DNA from: Bin87 sp034423115 | Lineage (GTDB): Bacteria; Chloroflexota; Dehalococcoidia; Lucifugimonadales; UBA3495 | Assembly: GCA_034423115.1 (NCBI GenBank) | Contig: DAOUJD010000032.1 | Location: forward strand, 18,181 to 82,180 | Direction of reading: 5' to 3' | DNA length: 64,000 nt | Part shown: positions 24,377 through 31,913 of the stretch, in pieces | Numbering within the stretch: the first letter of the stretch is position 1 | Layout of the letters: every line of letters starts with the position of its first letter | Made by a program: the position numbers and the translations under genes | Notes under the pieces: model-generated | The model's database searches: none | The model's input: only the letters and a program-made list of their open reading frames with translations | Told to the model about the DNA's origin: nothing

Positions 24377-25027
24377 TTGTCATTGCGAGCGAAGCGCGGC
24401 AATCTCGCCGTCGCGGCGGCATCCGTCGGCCTCGCCGTATTTTTGGCGATTCTGTTCATGCCGCCCAAACTTGCCCACGCCTGCATGTGCGGTCCGTCCG
24501 GCTCGCCCCGGGATGCGATGGCCGAAGCCGACGCGGTGTTTCTGGGCAAAGTGGTTGCCATCCATGCGCCCGGTCCATCTATGCGCGATGGTCAGTTGGT
24601 CATATCGTCCGGCGATTTGGTCAAGGTGGAGTTCAGCGTGAGCAAAGTGTGGAAGGGGCCGCGCCGCGAGACGCTGTCCGTCGAGACGGAGCGCATGGGG
24701 GTTTCCTGCGGGTATGAGTTCAAGGAAGGCCGCAGGTACATCGTCTATACGTGGGGCGGTAGCAGAACCGGGCTCTGTACCCGTACCGCACCGGTATGGC
24801 TGGCCGTCCGCGATTTCGCCGCGCTGGGATTGGGCGAGCGACCGGAGTCTACCACTGAGGACAAGGCAATACCCAGTCCTGTAGTTGAATCCGCAGACGA
24901 ACGTCAGCCAAGGGGAGGGAGTTGCGGGAAGTCCGCCGCAACTGCTGGCGAACCAACTGATTTCGCACCGCTGGCATTGTTGGTCGGGATCGTTTGGGTA
25001 GGCGCGAGGGGTAGGCGCCGTAAATGA
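24377..25027 (+). CDS. Secreted TIMP/NTR-like protein with C-terminal anchor (copy 1)
   Basis: 216 residues from a TTG start. The n-region MSLRAKRGNL is encoded by a dispersed repeat, followed by the hydrophobic LAVAAASVGLAVFLAILF and cleavage near AHA/CMCG. The mature start CMCGPSG, then ADAVFLGKVV, VSKVWKGP, CGYEF and a spaced Cys pattern match netrin/TIMP-like (OB-fold) domains. The C-terminus has a lone Cys, a hydrophobic stretch and GRRRK, like a surface-sorting tail. No ATG gives a signal peptide, which supports the TTG. Overlaps the next gene as ATGA. Likely an exported protein of unknown partner. Confidence 0.78.
   Translation: MSLRAKRGNLAVAAASVGLAVFLAILFMPPKLAHACMCGPSGSPRDAMAEADAVFLGKVVAIHAPGPSMRDGQLVISSGDLVKVEFSVSKVWKGPRRETLSVETERMGVSCGYEFKEGRRYIVYTWGGSRTGLCTRTAPVWLAVRDFAALGLGERPESTTEDKAIPSPVVESADERQPRGGSCGKSAATAGEPTDFAPLALLVGIVWVGARGRRRK
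24380..24406. repeat. Dispersed CATTGCGAGCGAAG-type repeat inside a coding start
   Basis: TCATTGCGAGCGAAGCGCGG followed by CAATCTC, with ATTGC (24382-24386) pairing with GCAAT (24399-24403). This is a known type of intergenic palindromic repeat in bacterial genomes. Here it lies within the first codons of the TIMP-like gene. Confidence 0.65.
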
Positions 25028-25656
25028 TGAACACCAACCTGCAGCCGAGCAACTTGCTGATTCGCGGTGCGCTATTGGTGCTGCTGCTGGCAATCACAGC
25101 GGTGGGGTTACATTTCGCTGCATCTCACGCCGCAGCGTGTTCGTGTGCAGGACTGACTCCGGCGCAGGCGTTCGAACGCGCCGATTCCGTGTTCGTTGGC
25201 GAGGTCACCTCGTTCAAAGTGAAGAGTGGCCTATTTGGACAGTCCAGCATCGATCCGACGACCGTTAATTTCACGGTCATGGAGGTCTGGAAGGGGCCGC
25301 GGCAAAGAACCCTCACGATCAGGACGGTGCGCAGCGAGGTCTCGTGCGGTTACGAGTTTGTGGAAGGGCTCCGATACCTGGTGTACGCCCGCGACGGGCA
25401 AACCGGGCTTTGCGACCGCACCGCCCTTACCGTCCAAGCGTCGGAGGAACTGGCTTCGCTTGGCGAGGGCTGGAAACCTGAGCCTGCGCCGGATATTACA
25501 TCCGGTTCGTCGGGGGATGACCCCGCTGGGATTGGTTCACCTCCTGGCAGCAATGGCTGCGGAGCGTCGTCGGATCCCACCGCCGCGGATGCAGCCGTCC
25601 TGGGGCTGCTGGTCGGAGCCGCCGTTTTGAGCATACGCCGCAGACCTCGCATATAA
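25024..25656 (+). CDS. Secreted TIMP/NTR-like protein with C-terminal anchor (copy 2)
   Basis: 210 residues, ATG overlapping the stop of copy 1. Signal peptide: ALLVLLLAITAVGLHFAASHAAA then mature ACSCAGLTPAQAF. The NTR-like body shares ADSVFVGEVTSF, VMEVWKGP, VSCGYEFVEGLRYLVYA and GLCDRTA with copy 1. It ends with a Gly/Pro/Ser-rich linker, NGCGASS, a transmembrane-like AAVLGLLVGAAVLSI and RRRPR. This Cys-helix-Arg tail is like MYXO-CTERM-type sorting signals. The two genes are a tandem duplication that kept the tail. Confidence 0.85.
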   Translation: MMNTNLQPSNLLIRGALLVLLLAITAVGLHFAASHAAACSCAGLTPAQAFERADSVFVGEVTSFKVKSGLFGQSSIDPTTVNFTVMEVWKGPRQRTLTIRTVRSEVSCGYEFVEGLRYLVYARDGQTGLCDRTALTVQASEELASLGEGWKPEPAPDITSGSSGDDPAGIGSPPGSNGCGASSDPTAADAAVLGLLVGAAVLSIRRRPRI

Positions 25657-25763
25657 TATTCGGGCTGCCTGCTGCCGCGACCCCGTCGCCGGCGAAGGTC
25701 GAGGGACTGACGGCGCGTTGGGACCGGGCGGGCATGTGTGAACTACGAACGAGGTGCTGGAAA

Positions 25764-26510
25764 ATGCGTCTGGAAAATAAAGTGGCATTGATCAGTGGCG
25801 GCGCTCGCGGCATGGGCGCGACCGAAGCCAGGATGTTCGCCCGCGAGGGTTGCAAGGTCGTGATTGGCGACCTCCGCGACGAACTGGGCCGGCAGGTCGA
25901 AGCCGAAATCAACGAATTGGGTGGCGAGTGCCTCTACGTCCATCTGGACGTTACCGATGAACAGGCATGGAAGGACGCCGTCGCCGCGGCCGTCGAGCGT
26001 TTCGGCAAGTTGGACATCCTGGTGAACAACGCCGGCGTATATATGCCCGAGAGGGTCGAGAACACCACCAACGAGAACTGGGACGTCACCATGAGCGTCA
26101 ACGCGAAGGGCGTTTTCCTGGGCACCAAGGCCGCCATCCCCGAGATGCGGCGCAATGGCGGCGGGTCCATCGTGAATATTTCCAGCGTCGCCGGCCTCGT
26201 GGGCAACCACATCTCCTCCGCGTACACCGCTTCCAAAGGCGCCGTGCGACTGTTCACCAAGTCCACCGCAATCCAGCACGCCGGCGACGGCATCCGCTGC
26301 AACAGCGTGCATCCGGGCACCATCGAAACCGACATGACCGCCGACCTGCTGGCCACTGGCGGCAGGGAGGACCGGTTGAACCGCACGCCCATCGGTCGGC
26401 TGGGACAACCGGAGGACATCGCGTACGGCGTCCTGTTCCTGGCCTCCGATGAGGCGTCCTTCATGACCGGAAGCGAACTGGTCATCGACGGTGGCCGCAC
26501 CGCCATGTAA
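25764..26510 (+). CDS. SDR-family NAD(P)-dependent oxidoreductase
   Basis: 248 residues from ATG 25764 with GAGGTG upstream; the longer frame start is rejected because MRLENK aligns with the start of the paralogue at 23612. Motifs: SGGARGMG, NNAGVY, Ser in VNISSVAGLVG, YTASK. It ends SFMTGSELVIDGG. Third SDR within 12 kb and closest to the one at 23.6 kb. Substrate and cofactor preference are not determined; the acidic GDLRDE after the second strand favours NAD. Confidence 0.93.
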   Translation: MRLENKVALISGGARGMGATEARMFAREGCKVVIGDLRDELGRQVEAEINELGGECLYVHLDVTDEQAWKDAVAAAVERFGKLDILVNNAGVYMPERVENTTNENWDVTMSVNAKGVFLGTKAAIPEMRRNGGGSIVNISSVAGLVGNHISSAYTASKGAVRLFTKSTAIQHAGDGIRCNSVHPGTIETDMTADLLATGGREDRLNRTPIGRLGQPEDIAYGVLFLASDEASFMTGSELVIDGGRTAM

Positions 26511-26551
26511 ATCTTTCCAGTCGGTCAAACCGGGCTGATGCAAAACCAATC

Positions 26552-27415
26552 ATGGCGGTGATTCCCGTTCCGTTCAACTTGGTAAAGTGCCGGCTGTCGG
26601 AGGGCAATGCCTACGTGCGGCTCCAGCACGCGGTATTTCACGTGCTGGAAGCTGACAACGGCGGCCCGGCTCGGGTGGTTGACTTCACCATATTCGGCCT
26701 GGTTTTGATCAGTGCGGTCAACCTGGCCATTGGCAACCACACGTTGGAGTTTTTTTTCATCAGCGTGTTCGCCGCCGAGTACCTCATTCGCCTCTGGTGC
26801 ATGGTCTGGCACCGCGATTACCGACAGGGCGGTTGGAAAGGCAGGTTGAAATACGCCACCACCAACGCGGCGGCCGTCATTGATTTCATCGCAATCTGGC
26901 CGACCCTGGTGGTGATGATCGTTTTCGGAGAAGTGGAGATCCTACCCATATTCCGCCTCATCTCTCGTTTGATCATGACGGGAAGGCGCTTTCCCGCCAT
27001 GCGCTTGATGGGACGGGTCATGCTCCGCTCGGCGACTCAATTGGTAAGCGTCCTGGTTACTCTGGGCGTGTTCTGGTTGGCTGCCGGTTACCTGATGCAC
27101 GCCGCCGAAACCAACTTGCCCGGTGGAAACCATGAGCAGTTCGGCAGCATCGGCGAGTCGCTGTGGGCATCGGTAGTAATCCTCACCACCCTTCCGTCCC
27201 TGGAGGTGGTGCCCGGCACCTTGGCCGGCAGGGTGATCGCGGGATTCATCGCACTGCTGGGCATCGGTCTGTTCGCGCTCCCCGCCGGCATCCTCACCTC
27301 CAACTTCATGGAGGCATACCAACACGCCAGGGCCACCGCCGGACAGATGGAATTGAGCACGTGCCGGGTGATGTACGCCCGACAACGTCGGCGTTCCCGT
27401 TGGCCGATGGCGTAA
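26552..27415 (+). CDS. Voltage-gated cation channel-like protein with non-canonical filter
   Basis: 287 residues with six membrane segments. S1 is FTIFGLVLISAVNLAI and S2 is FFFISVFAAEYLIRLW. S3 is AVIDFIAIWPTLV. An S4-like stretch is FRLISRLIMTGRRFPAMRLMGR with spaced Arg. The pore is followed by S6, GFIALLGIGLFALPAGILTSNF, typical of Kv channels. Where TVGYGD is expected, the filter reads TTLPSLE (212-218). Hence K+ selectivity is unlikely; it may be a non-selective channel or voltage sensor. No lesion is seen, so the change is not from decay by frameshift. Confidence 0.85.
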   Translation: MAVIPVPFNLVKCRLSEGNAYVRLQHAVFHVLEADNGGPARVVDFTIFGLVLISAVNLAIGNHTLEFFFISVFAAEYLIRLWCMVWHRDYRQGGWKGRLKYATTNAAAVIDFIAIWPTLVVMIVFGEVEILPIFRLISRLIMTGRRFPAMRLMGRVMLRSATQLVSVLVTLGVFWLAAGYLMHAAETNLPGGNHEQFGSIGESLWASVVILTTLPSLEVVPGTLAGRVIAGFIALLGIGLFALPAGILTSNFMEAYQHARATAGQMELSTCRVMYARQRRRSRWPMA

Positions 27416-27520
27416 CACGGGTGGCCACGTGACTCTCATGCGACAATTACCAATAGACGGTGGGTATGGCCTTTGCTACACTTGCTGAAATTATCGCTAT
27501 CACCATAAAGGGCGGCAACA

Positions 27521-28441
27521 ATGAAGAAGGTAGTCAGCGAAATCAGCGGAGTGGTTTTCAGCCTGCCCTGGCTGGTCGCTAAGGACGAGGGGCTGTTCGA
27601 AGACGAGGGCATCGACATGGAATTCGTGCGGGCCCTCAACAGCGGGAGGGTTTCGCCCACCGAAAACCCGAATGACGTCAACCCGATCCTTGGGCACGTC
27701 GCTTTTGAGGAAGCCCAGGTCGCGATCTATCGCGCTTGAGAGGAAGGTCAGGTCCGTCGGGCCTATGAAAGCAAACAGGGCGCGCGCATCATCGCTCTCC
27801 GCTCCGCGGTAGCCAGCCAGGCTATCTTGGTACGCCCGGACTCCCCGCATTACTACCCTGGGACGCTGGGGAATAAACCGGTGGCGGTCCAGTTCCACGC
27901 CGGCTCCCACTACGTCGCGTTGCGGCTGCTCTCGGGTTACTTGCCCGAGGAAAAGATCAAACTGGTACATCACGGTTCGCCTCAATTCCGTTTTGAAGCG
28001 ATGTTGAACGGTGAGGTGGAGGCGGCCGCCCTCATGGAGCCGTGGATCACACTGGCCGAAAAGCTGGGCTGCCGTCCGGTGTGCGAGGGTCATTACCTTG
28101 GGGCGGAGAACGCCAGCGACAACATGGACGAGGAGACTTTCGCCGCCATCAACCGGGCGATCGTCAAAGCCGTCGACCGGATCAACGACGACAAGCGCAA
28201 GTACCTGCACTACCTGATCGATGAACCACGGTTCGCGGCGGTCGCGGCTCAGTATGGCGGAATCACTCCAGAGGATTTCCACCTCCCTCGCATCCGGTAT
28301 TCGTACAACACTCCGTACACCGACGAGATCGTCGAGGACACCTACCACTGGATGGTCCGATGGGGCCTTCTTGACGGAGCGGCGTGCAGCGGGGATCTGG
28401 TGGATAATCGCATGGCCGAGCCGGTGGCTGCCGACGACTGA
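27521..28441 (+). CDS. NMT1/SsuA-like substrate-binding protein with in-frame UGA (candidate selenoprotein)
   Basis: A single frame runs from ATG 27521 to TGA 28439-28441 with one internal TGA at 27737-27739 (codon 73), giving 306 residues if read as selenocysteine. Before the UGA: VVFSLPWLVAKDEGLFEDEGIDMEF and GHVAFEEAQVAIYRA; after: EEGQVRRAYESK, HAGSHYVALRLL and AALMEPWITLAEKLG. These are NMT1/THI5/SsuA-type periplasmic-binding-fold features on both sides. There is no signal peptide, so it is probably cytoplasmic. A SECIS-like hairpin begins 11 nt after the UGA. A nonsense mutation is the alternative; no other lesion is present. Confidence 0.75.
27750..27764 (+). promoter_or_regulatory. 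Candidate bacterial SECIS hairpin
   Basis: AGGTCC, loop GTC, GGGCCT: a 6-bp stem (one G-U) with a 3-nt loop starting with G, beginning 16 nt after the UGA. The architecture is the same as that of the hairpin after the UGSC UGA. Confidence 0.55.
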
Positions 28442-28613
28442 TCAAAACGAGTCGCCGCATATCGGGATCACTCGGAATTACGAGCATGCCGGCACGCCGT
28501 AACGTAATTCTCAATTGACGGGTCGACACCCGCGTGGTACGCTTTGGAAACTATGGATCACAGTCGCCGGTACGGTTTCGTTTCGGCAAGCAACAGCATC
28601 AGGAGCGAATACG

Positions 28614-28994
28614 ATGAACGTAACCCCCCTGGCCATCGAGAAACTTAAGGAAGTTATGGAGGGCGAGAACGAAAACGATTCTGCCCTCCGCGTAGTGGCA
28701 ATGCCCGCCGGACCAGGTCTGCAGTACATGCTCACCATGGAGAAGGAACACCAGCCGGACGACACCGTTCTGCGCATGGAAGGCGTGGAGTTCCTGATGG
28801 ACTCCGACAGCGCCCCGTTCCTGACGGAAGCGACCATCGATTACGTCGAAGAATTCGGCGGCCGCGTCGGATTCGTGATCAACAACCCCATGTACGCTGG
28901 CGGCGGTGGTTGCGGAAGCGGCGGATGTGGTTGTGGCGGTGGTGGATGCGGTTGTGGCGGCGGTGGTTGTGGAGGCGGCTGCGGCGGCCACTAG
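28614..28994 (+). CDS. HesB/IscA-like protein with Cys/Gly-rich tail
   Basis: 126 residues from ATG 28614 (CAGGAG upstream). VTPLAIEKLKEVM, LRVVAMPAGPGLQYML and VEFLMDSDSAPFLTEATIDYVE, then GFVINNPM, follow the A-type Fe-S carrier fold. The first ligand Cys (normally GGCSG) is replaced by Ala-Gly-Pro-Gly. The usual C-terminal CxC is replaced by a tail of about 30 residues made almost only of Gly and Cys (nine Cys). It may bind Fe-S or other metals through the tail. A terminator hairpin follows at 29069. Confidence 0.82.
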   Translation: MNVTPLAIEKLKEVMEGENENDSALRVVAMPAGPGLQYMLTMEKEHQPDDTVLRMEGVEFLMDSDSAPFLTEATIDYVEEFGGRVGFVINNPMYAGGGGCGSGGCGCGGGGCGCGGGGCGGGCGGH

Positions 28995-29068
28995 GATGCG
29001 ATATCCGTCGGACCTTGTGCCAGCCGGCCCTTCGGCGGCATAGGCTCAAATCTTGGGCACATCAATCG

Positions 29069-29098
29069 GGGGCGGAAGATTTTCGCCCCTGTTTCTTT
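29069..29098 (+). terminator. Rho-independent terminator after the IscA-like gene
   Basis: GGGGCG (29069-29074) pairs with CGCCCC (29084-29089), extended by GAA/TTT, and is followed by TGTTTCTTTT. Confidence 0.75.
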
Positions 29099-29215
29099 TC
29101 TGAATGGCGAACACTCGGTTTTGTGCGAATTGAGGGTCACGCGACCACGGCGACAATCCGATGAGCAAGTGTAGAATCACCATGATTGTACGGTCACCGG
29201 TTCAGGAGTGCGGTC

Positions 29216-30037
29216 ATGGATTTTTTGCGTAATATGACGACCCGCCGTCGGTTGGACTTGCTGAGTACCGACGTGGTCGCTTGGAACGAAATGCGGGCCA
29301 CCAGGGACGGCTCAGGCTTTGAATTCAAAAATTCCCAGCTTCAGCAATTGGACCTGACCTGGGCAAACCTAGGGGAGCTCGATTTCAGCGGCTCCGATTT
29401 TCGCGGCGCTGACCTGCGCGGCGCCGACTTGCACTTCTGCAACCTTGTGGGGTCGAATTTCCAAGACGCTGACCTTCGCGGCGCCAGCCTGCAAGGGGCG
29501 CAAATGGGGGAGAGCAATCTCACGCGGGCCAACCTACAGGGGGCCAACCTGCTGCGGGCCGATCTGAACCAGGTCAATTTGAGAAGCTCCGACCTGCGTT
29601 GGGGTATCCTCAGGGAAACGTACTGCTACTACACCGATTTCTCCGAGGTCGATCTGAGTTGGGCTGACTTGAAAGGCGCGAATCTCTCCAACGCTACCTT
29701 TTATCGCACGCAACTGACCGAGGCCAATTTTTCGGACACCAACCTGTCCCACACCAACCTCAACATGGCGATTTTGGATCGTACCAACTTGGAACGAGCG
29801 GCGATGTACGACACAATCCTGGCCGCCGTGGACCTCTGTGGAGCGTTGAACCTCGAATCGGTCGTGCAGGATCCTTCGTCAAAATTGAGCATCGGGACCG
29901 ACACGTTGTTGGTTACGATGCAAAGCGCCGGCGGTGAATTCACGCCGGAGCAAATCACGTTTTTGACCAAGGGCGGCGTCGCTCCGGAGATGATCGCATC
30001 GGCCCGACCCGTCGCCGGCTTCCCGGTAACGCCTTAG
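29216..30037 (+). CDS. Pentapeptide-repeat protein
   Basis: 273 residues from ATG 29216 (CAGGAG upstream). From about residue 48 to 210 it has continuous A(D/N)LXX repeats, for example DFRGADLRGADL, ADLRGASLQGAQ, ANLQGANLLRADL and ADLKGANLS. These form a right-handed quadrilateral beta helix. The C-terminal 60 residues (after LNLESVV) are a non-repetitive cap. There is no signal peptide. Some family members mimic DNA and block gyrase inhibitors, but no such evidence exists here. It stands alone between the terminator and the gamma-glutamyltransferase gene. Confidence 0.92.
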   Translation: MDFLRNMTTRRRLDLLSTDVVAWNEMRATRDGSGFEFKNSQLQQLDLTWANLGELDFSGSDFRGADLRGADLHFCNLVGSNFQDADLRGASLQGAQMGESNLTRANLQGANLLRADLNQVNLRSSDLRWGILRETYCYYTDFSEVDLSWADLKGANLSNATFYRTQLTEANFSDTNLSHTNLNMAILDRTNLERAAMYDTILAAVDLCGALNLESVVQDPSSKLSIGTDTLLVTMQSAGGEFTPEQITFLTKGGVAPEMIASARPVAGFPVTP

Positions 30038-30097
30038 CATAAATCGGCGCGCCGTTGCCACCCAGCATTTGCCGACCACACATCTAGGAGTCTCGTC

Positions 30098-31828
30098 ATG
30101 TCCGGCACACCGCACGGCGTTCGATTCGGCGCACATCGGCCAGTTGTCATGGCCCGGAATGGAATGGTATGCGCCGGCCATCCCCTGGCGGCCCAAGCGG
30201 GTGTGAGTATCCTGCAACGGGGCGGCAACGCTTTTGATGCCGCCATCGCTACTGCCGCCGTTCTCGGGGTGGTCGAACCTCTGATGTCCGGCATTGGCGG
30301 CGACGGGTTCATCATGTCCTATCGTGCCGAAGACGACAGCCTGCGAGTGTGCAACGGCACCGGCGCCGCTCCTTACGCGGCCACGTTGGAGCGCTATCGG
30401 CAGGGCATTCCCATGAAGGGCATCCTGAGTGTTTCGGTGCCCGGGCTGCTCAATGCCTGGCTCGATACTCACGAGGCTTACGGCGCCCTGCCGTTGGGCG
30501 AGGTGCTGGCCCCAGCTATTTCCCTGGCCGAAGACGGGTTTCCCGTTACTCATTACCTGTCCGGAGCCATCGCCAGTGATTCGCTCTTACGCGAATTTCC
30601 GACCAGCCGCGCCATCTTCACCCGTAGCGATTCCGGGGAAGCCCTGCGTCCCGGCGACATCCTACGCCAGTCTGACCTTGCCCTCACCCTCTCAACCATC
30701 GCGCAGCAGGGACGGGACGTTTTCTATCGCGGGAGCATCGGTGAGGCCATCGTGCGGTTCAGCGAGGATCAGGACGGTCTTTTGACGATGGCGGACCTCA
30801 ACGACTGCTCCGCCCGTTGGCAGGAACCGATCACCACCGACTACGGCGATTATGCCGTCTACGAGGCGCCGCCCAATTCCAGCGGCCACATCCTGTTGCA
30901 GGAACTCAACGTCATAAGGCAATACGACATGGCGGCTCTTGGATTCGGCTCCGCTGAGTCGATCCACCTGATGGTCGAGGCCAAAAAGATGGCGTTCGCG
31001 GATCGCGAGGCCTACGTCGCCGACCCTGATTACATCAACGTGCCGGTCGCCGGCATGCTTTCTGAGGAGTACGCGCGGGAACGCGCAATGCTCATCGATC
31101 GTCATTACGCTGCTCCCCGTATGGAGGCCGGCGATCCGTGGAAGCACCAAGCTGAGCGGCGTTCCGCCACGCCGGCTGGGGTCGGCCGGCGCGGCCCACG
31201 GACGGAAGAGGAGGACACCACCTGTTTCGTGGTCGCCGACCGCGCCGGCAACGCAGTGTGTCAACTGCAGAGCATCCAGAGCGCGTGGGGTTCATCGCTG
31301 GTCGCGGGCAACACTGGCATCCTGCTCAACAACCGCATGACCTACTGGCACCTCGACCCCGATCACGTGGACTGCCTCCAACCTGGCAAGCGGGTTCGCC
31401 ACACCATGAACCCAGTCATGGTTTTCCGGAAAGGCTCATCGGACGGCAGTGCCGGAGCGCGCCGTCTCACCTACGTCTTGGGGACCCCGGGAGCCGACTG
31501 CCAGGTCCAAAGCAACATGCAGATCATCACTAACCTCATCGACTACGGGATGACGGTCCAGGAGGCCGTGGAAGCGCCGCGGTGGAAACACGTGGGCGAC
31601 GGCACCGAGTCAACCGTTCCCCACACGGCCGAGGACCGGTTGCTGATGGAGGGCCGTTTTGACCCTTCCGCCGTGCGGCAACTGCGGGGCATGGGTCATC
31701 CTGTGCTTGAGCTGGATGCCTGGGATGGCGTCACCGGCCGGGAAATGGTTCTGTACATCGATCCAGACACCGCTGCGCTCCACGGCGCCGCCGACCCGCG
31801 CTACGACGGCTACGCCATCGGCTACTGA
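30098..31828 (+). CDS. ggt: Gamma-glutamyltransferase family protein
   Basis: 576 residues. Opening KHGMV-like ARNGMVCAGHPLAAQAGVSILQRGGNAFDAA and GIGGDGF, the Ntn-hydrolase autoprocessing site EEDTTCFVVADRAGNAV with the nucleophilic Thr, then NNRM and a GTPGADCQ segment in place of the usual GSPGG. This is a gamma-glutamyltransferase that self-cleaves before the Thr. Without a signal peptide it is probably cytoplasmic, like the branch annotated as GGT or cephalosporin acylase. It transfers or hydrolyses gamma-glutamyl groups. Monocistronic, ending at a strong terminator. Confidence 0.93.
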   Translation: MSGTPHGVRFGAHRPVVMARNGMVCAGHPLAAQAGVSILQRGGNAFDAAIATAAVLGVVEPLMSGIGGDGFIMSYRAEDDSLRVCNGTGAAPYAATLERYRQGIPMKGILSVSVPGLLNAWLDTHEAYGALPLGEVLAPAISLAEDGFPVTHYLSGAIASDSLLREFPTSRAIFTRSDSGEALRPGDILRQSDLALTLSTIAQQGRDVFYRGSIGEAIVRFSEDQDGLLTMADLNDCSARWQEPITTDYGDYAVYEAPPNSSGHILLQELNVIRQYDMAALGFGSAESIHLMVEAKKMAFADREAYVADPDYINVPVAGMLSEEYARERAMLIDRHYAAPRMEAGDPWKHQAERRSATPAGVGRRGPRTEEEDTTCFVVADRAGNAVCQLQSIQSAWGSSLVAGNTGILLNNRMTYWHLDPDHVDCLQPGKRVRHTMNPVMVFRKGSSDGSAGARRLTYVLGTPGADCQVQSNMQIITNLIDYGMTVQEAVEAPRWKHVGDGTESTVPHTAEDRLLMEGRFDPSAVRQLRGMGHPVLELDAWDGVTGREMVLYIDPDTAALHGAADPRYDGYAIGY

Positions 31829-31848
31829 ATGAGTTGCCCTGCATTGGA

Positions 31849-31883
31849 AAAGCCCCTCACCTCAATTGGTGAGGGGCGTTTTG
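31849..31883 (+). terminator. Rho-independent terminator
   Basis: CCCCTCACC (31853-31861), loop TCAATT, GGTGAGGGG (31868-31876), then CGTTTTG. AAAA precedes the stem, so it could serve both the GGT gene and the converging aminotransferase gene. Confidence 0.85.
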
Positions 31884-31913
31884 ATGTCCTCTCAGTTTGA
31901 GGATTGATTCCGC

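Noticed and set aside
27737..27739. UGA read as tryptophan (alternative genetic code)
   Set aside because: TGA ends many clear genes here (for example at 13458-13460 and 9973-9975), so a general code change is not possible.
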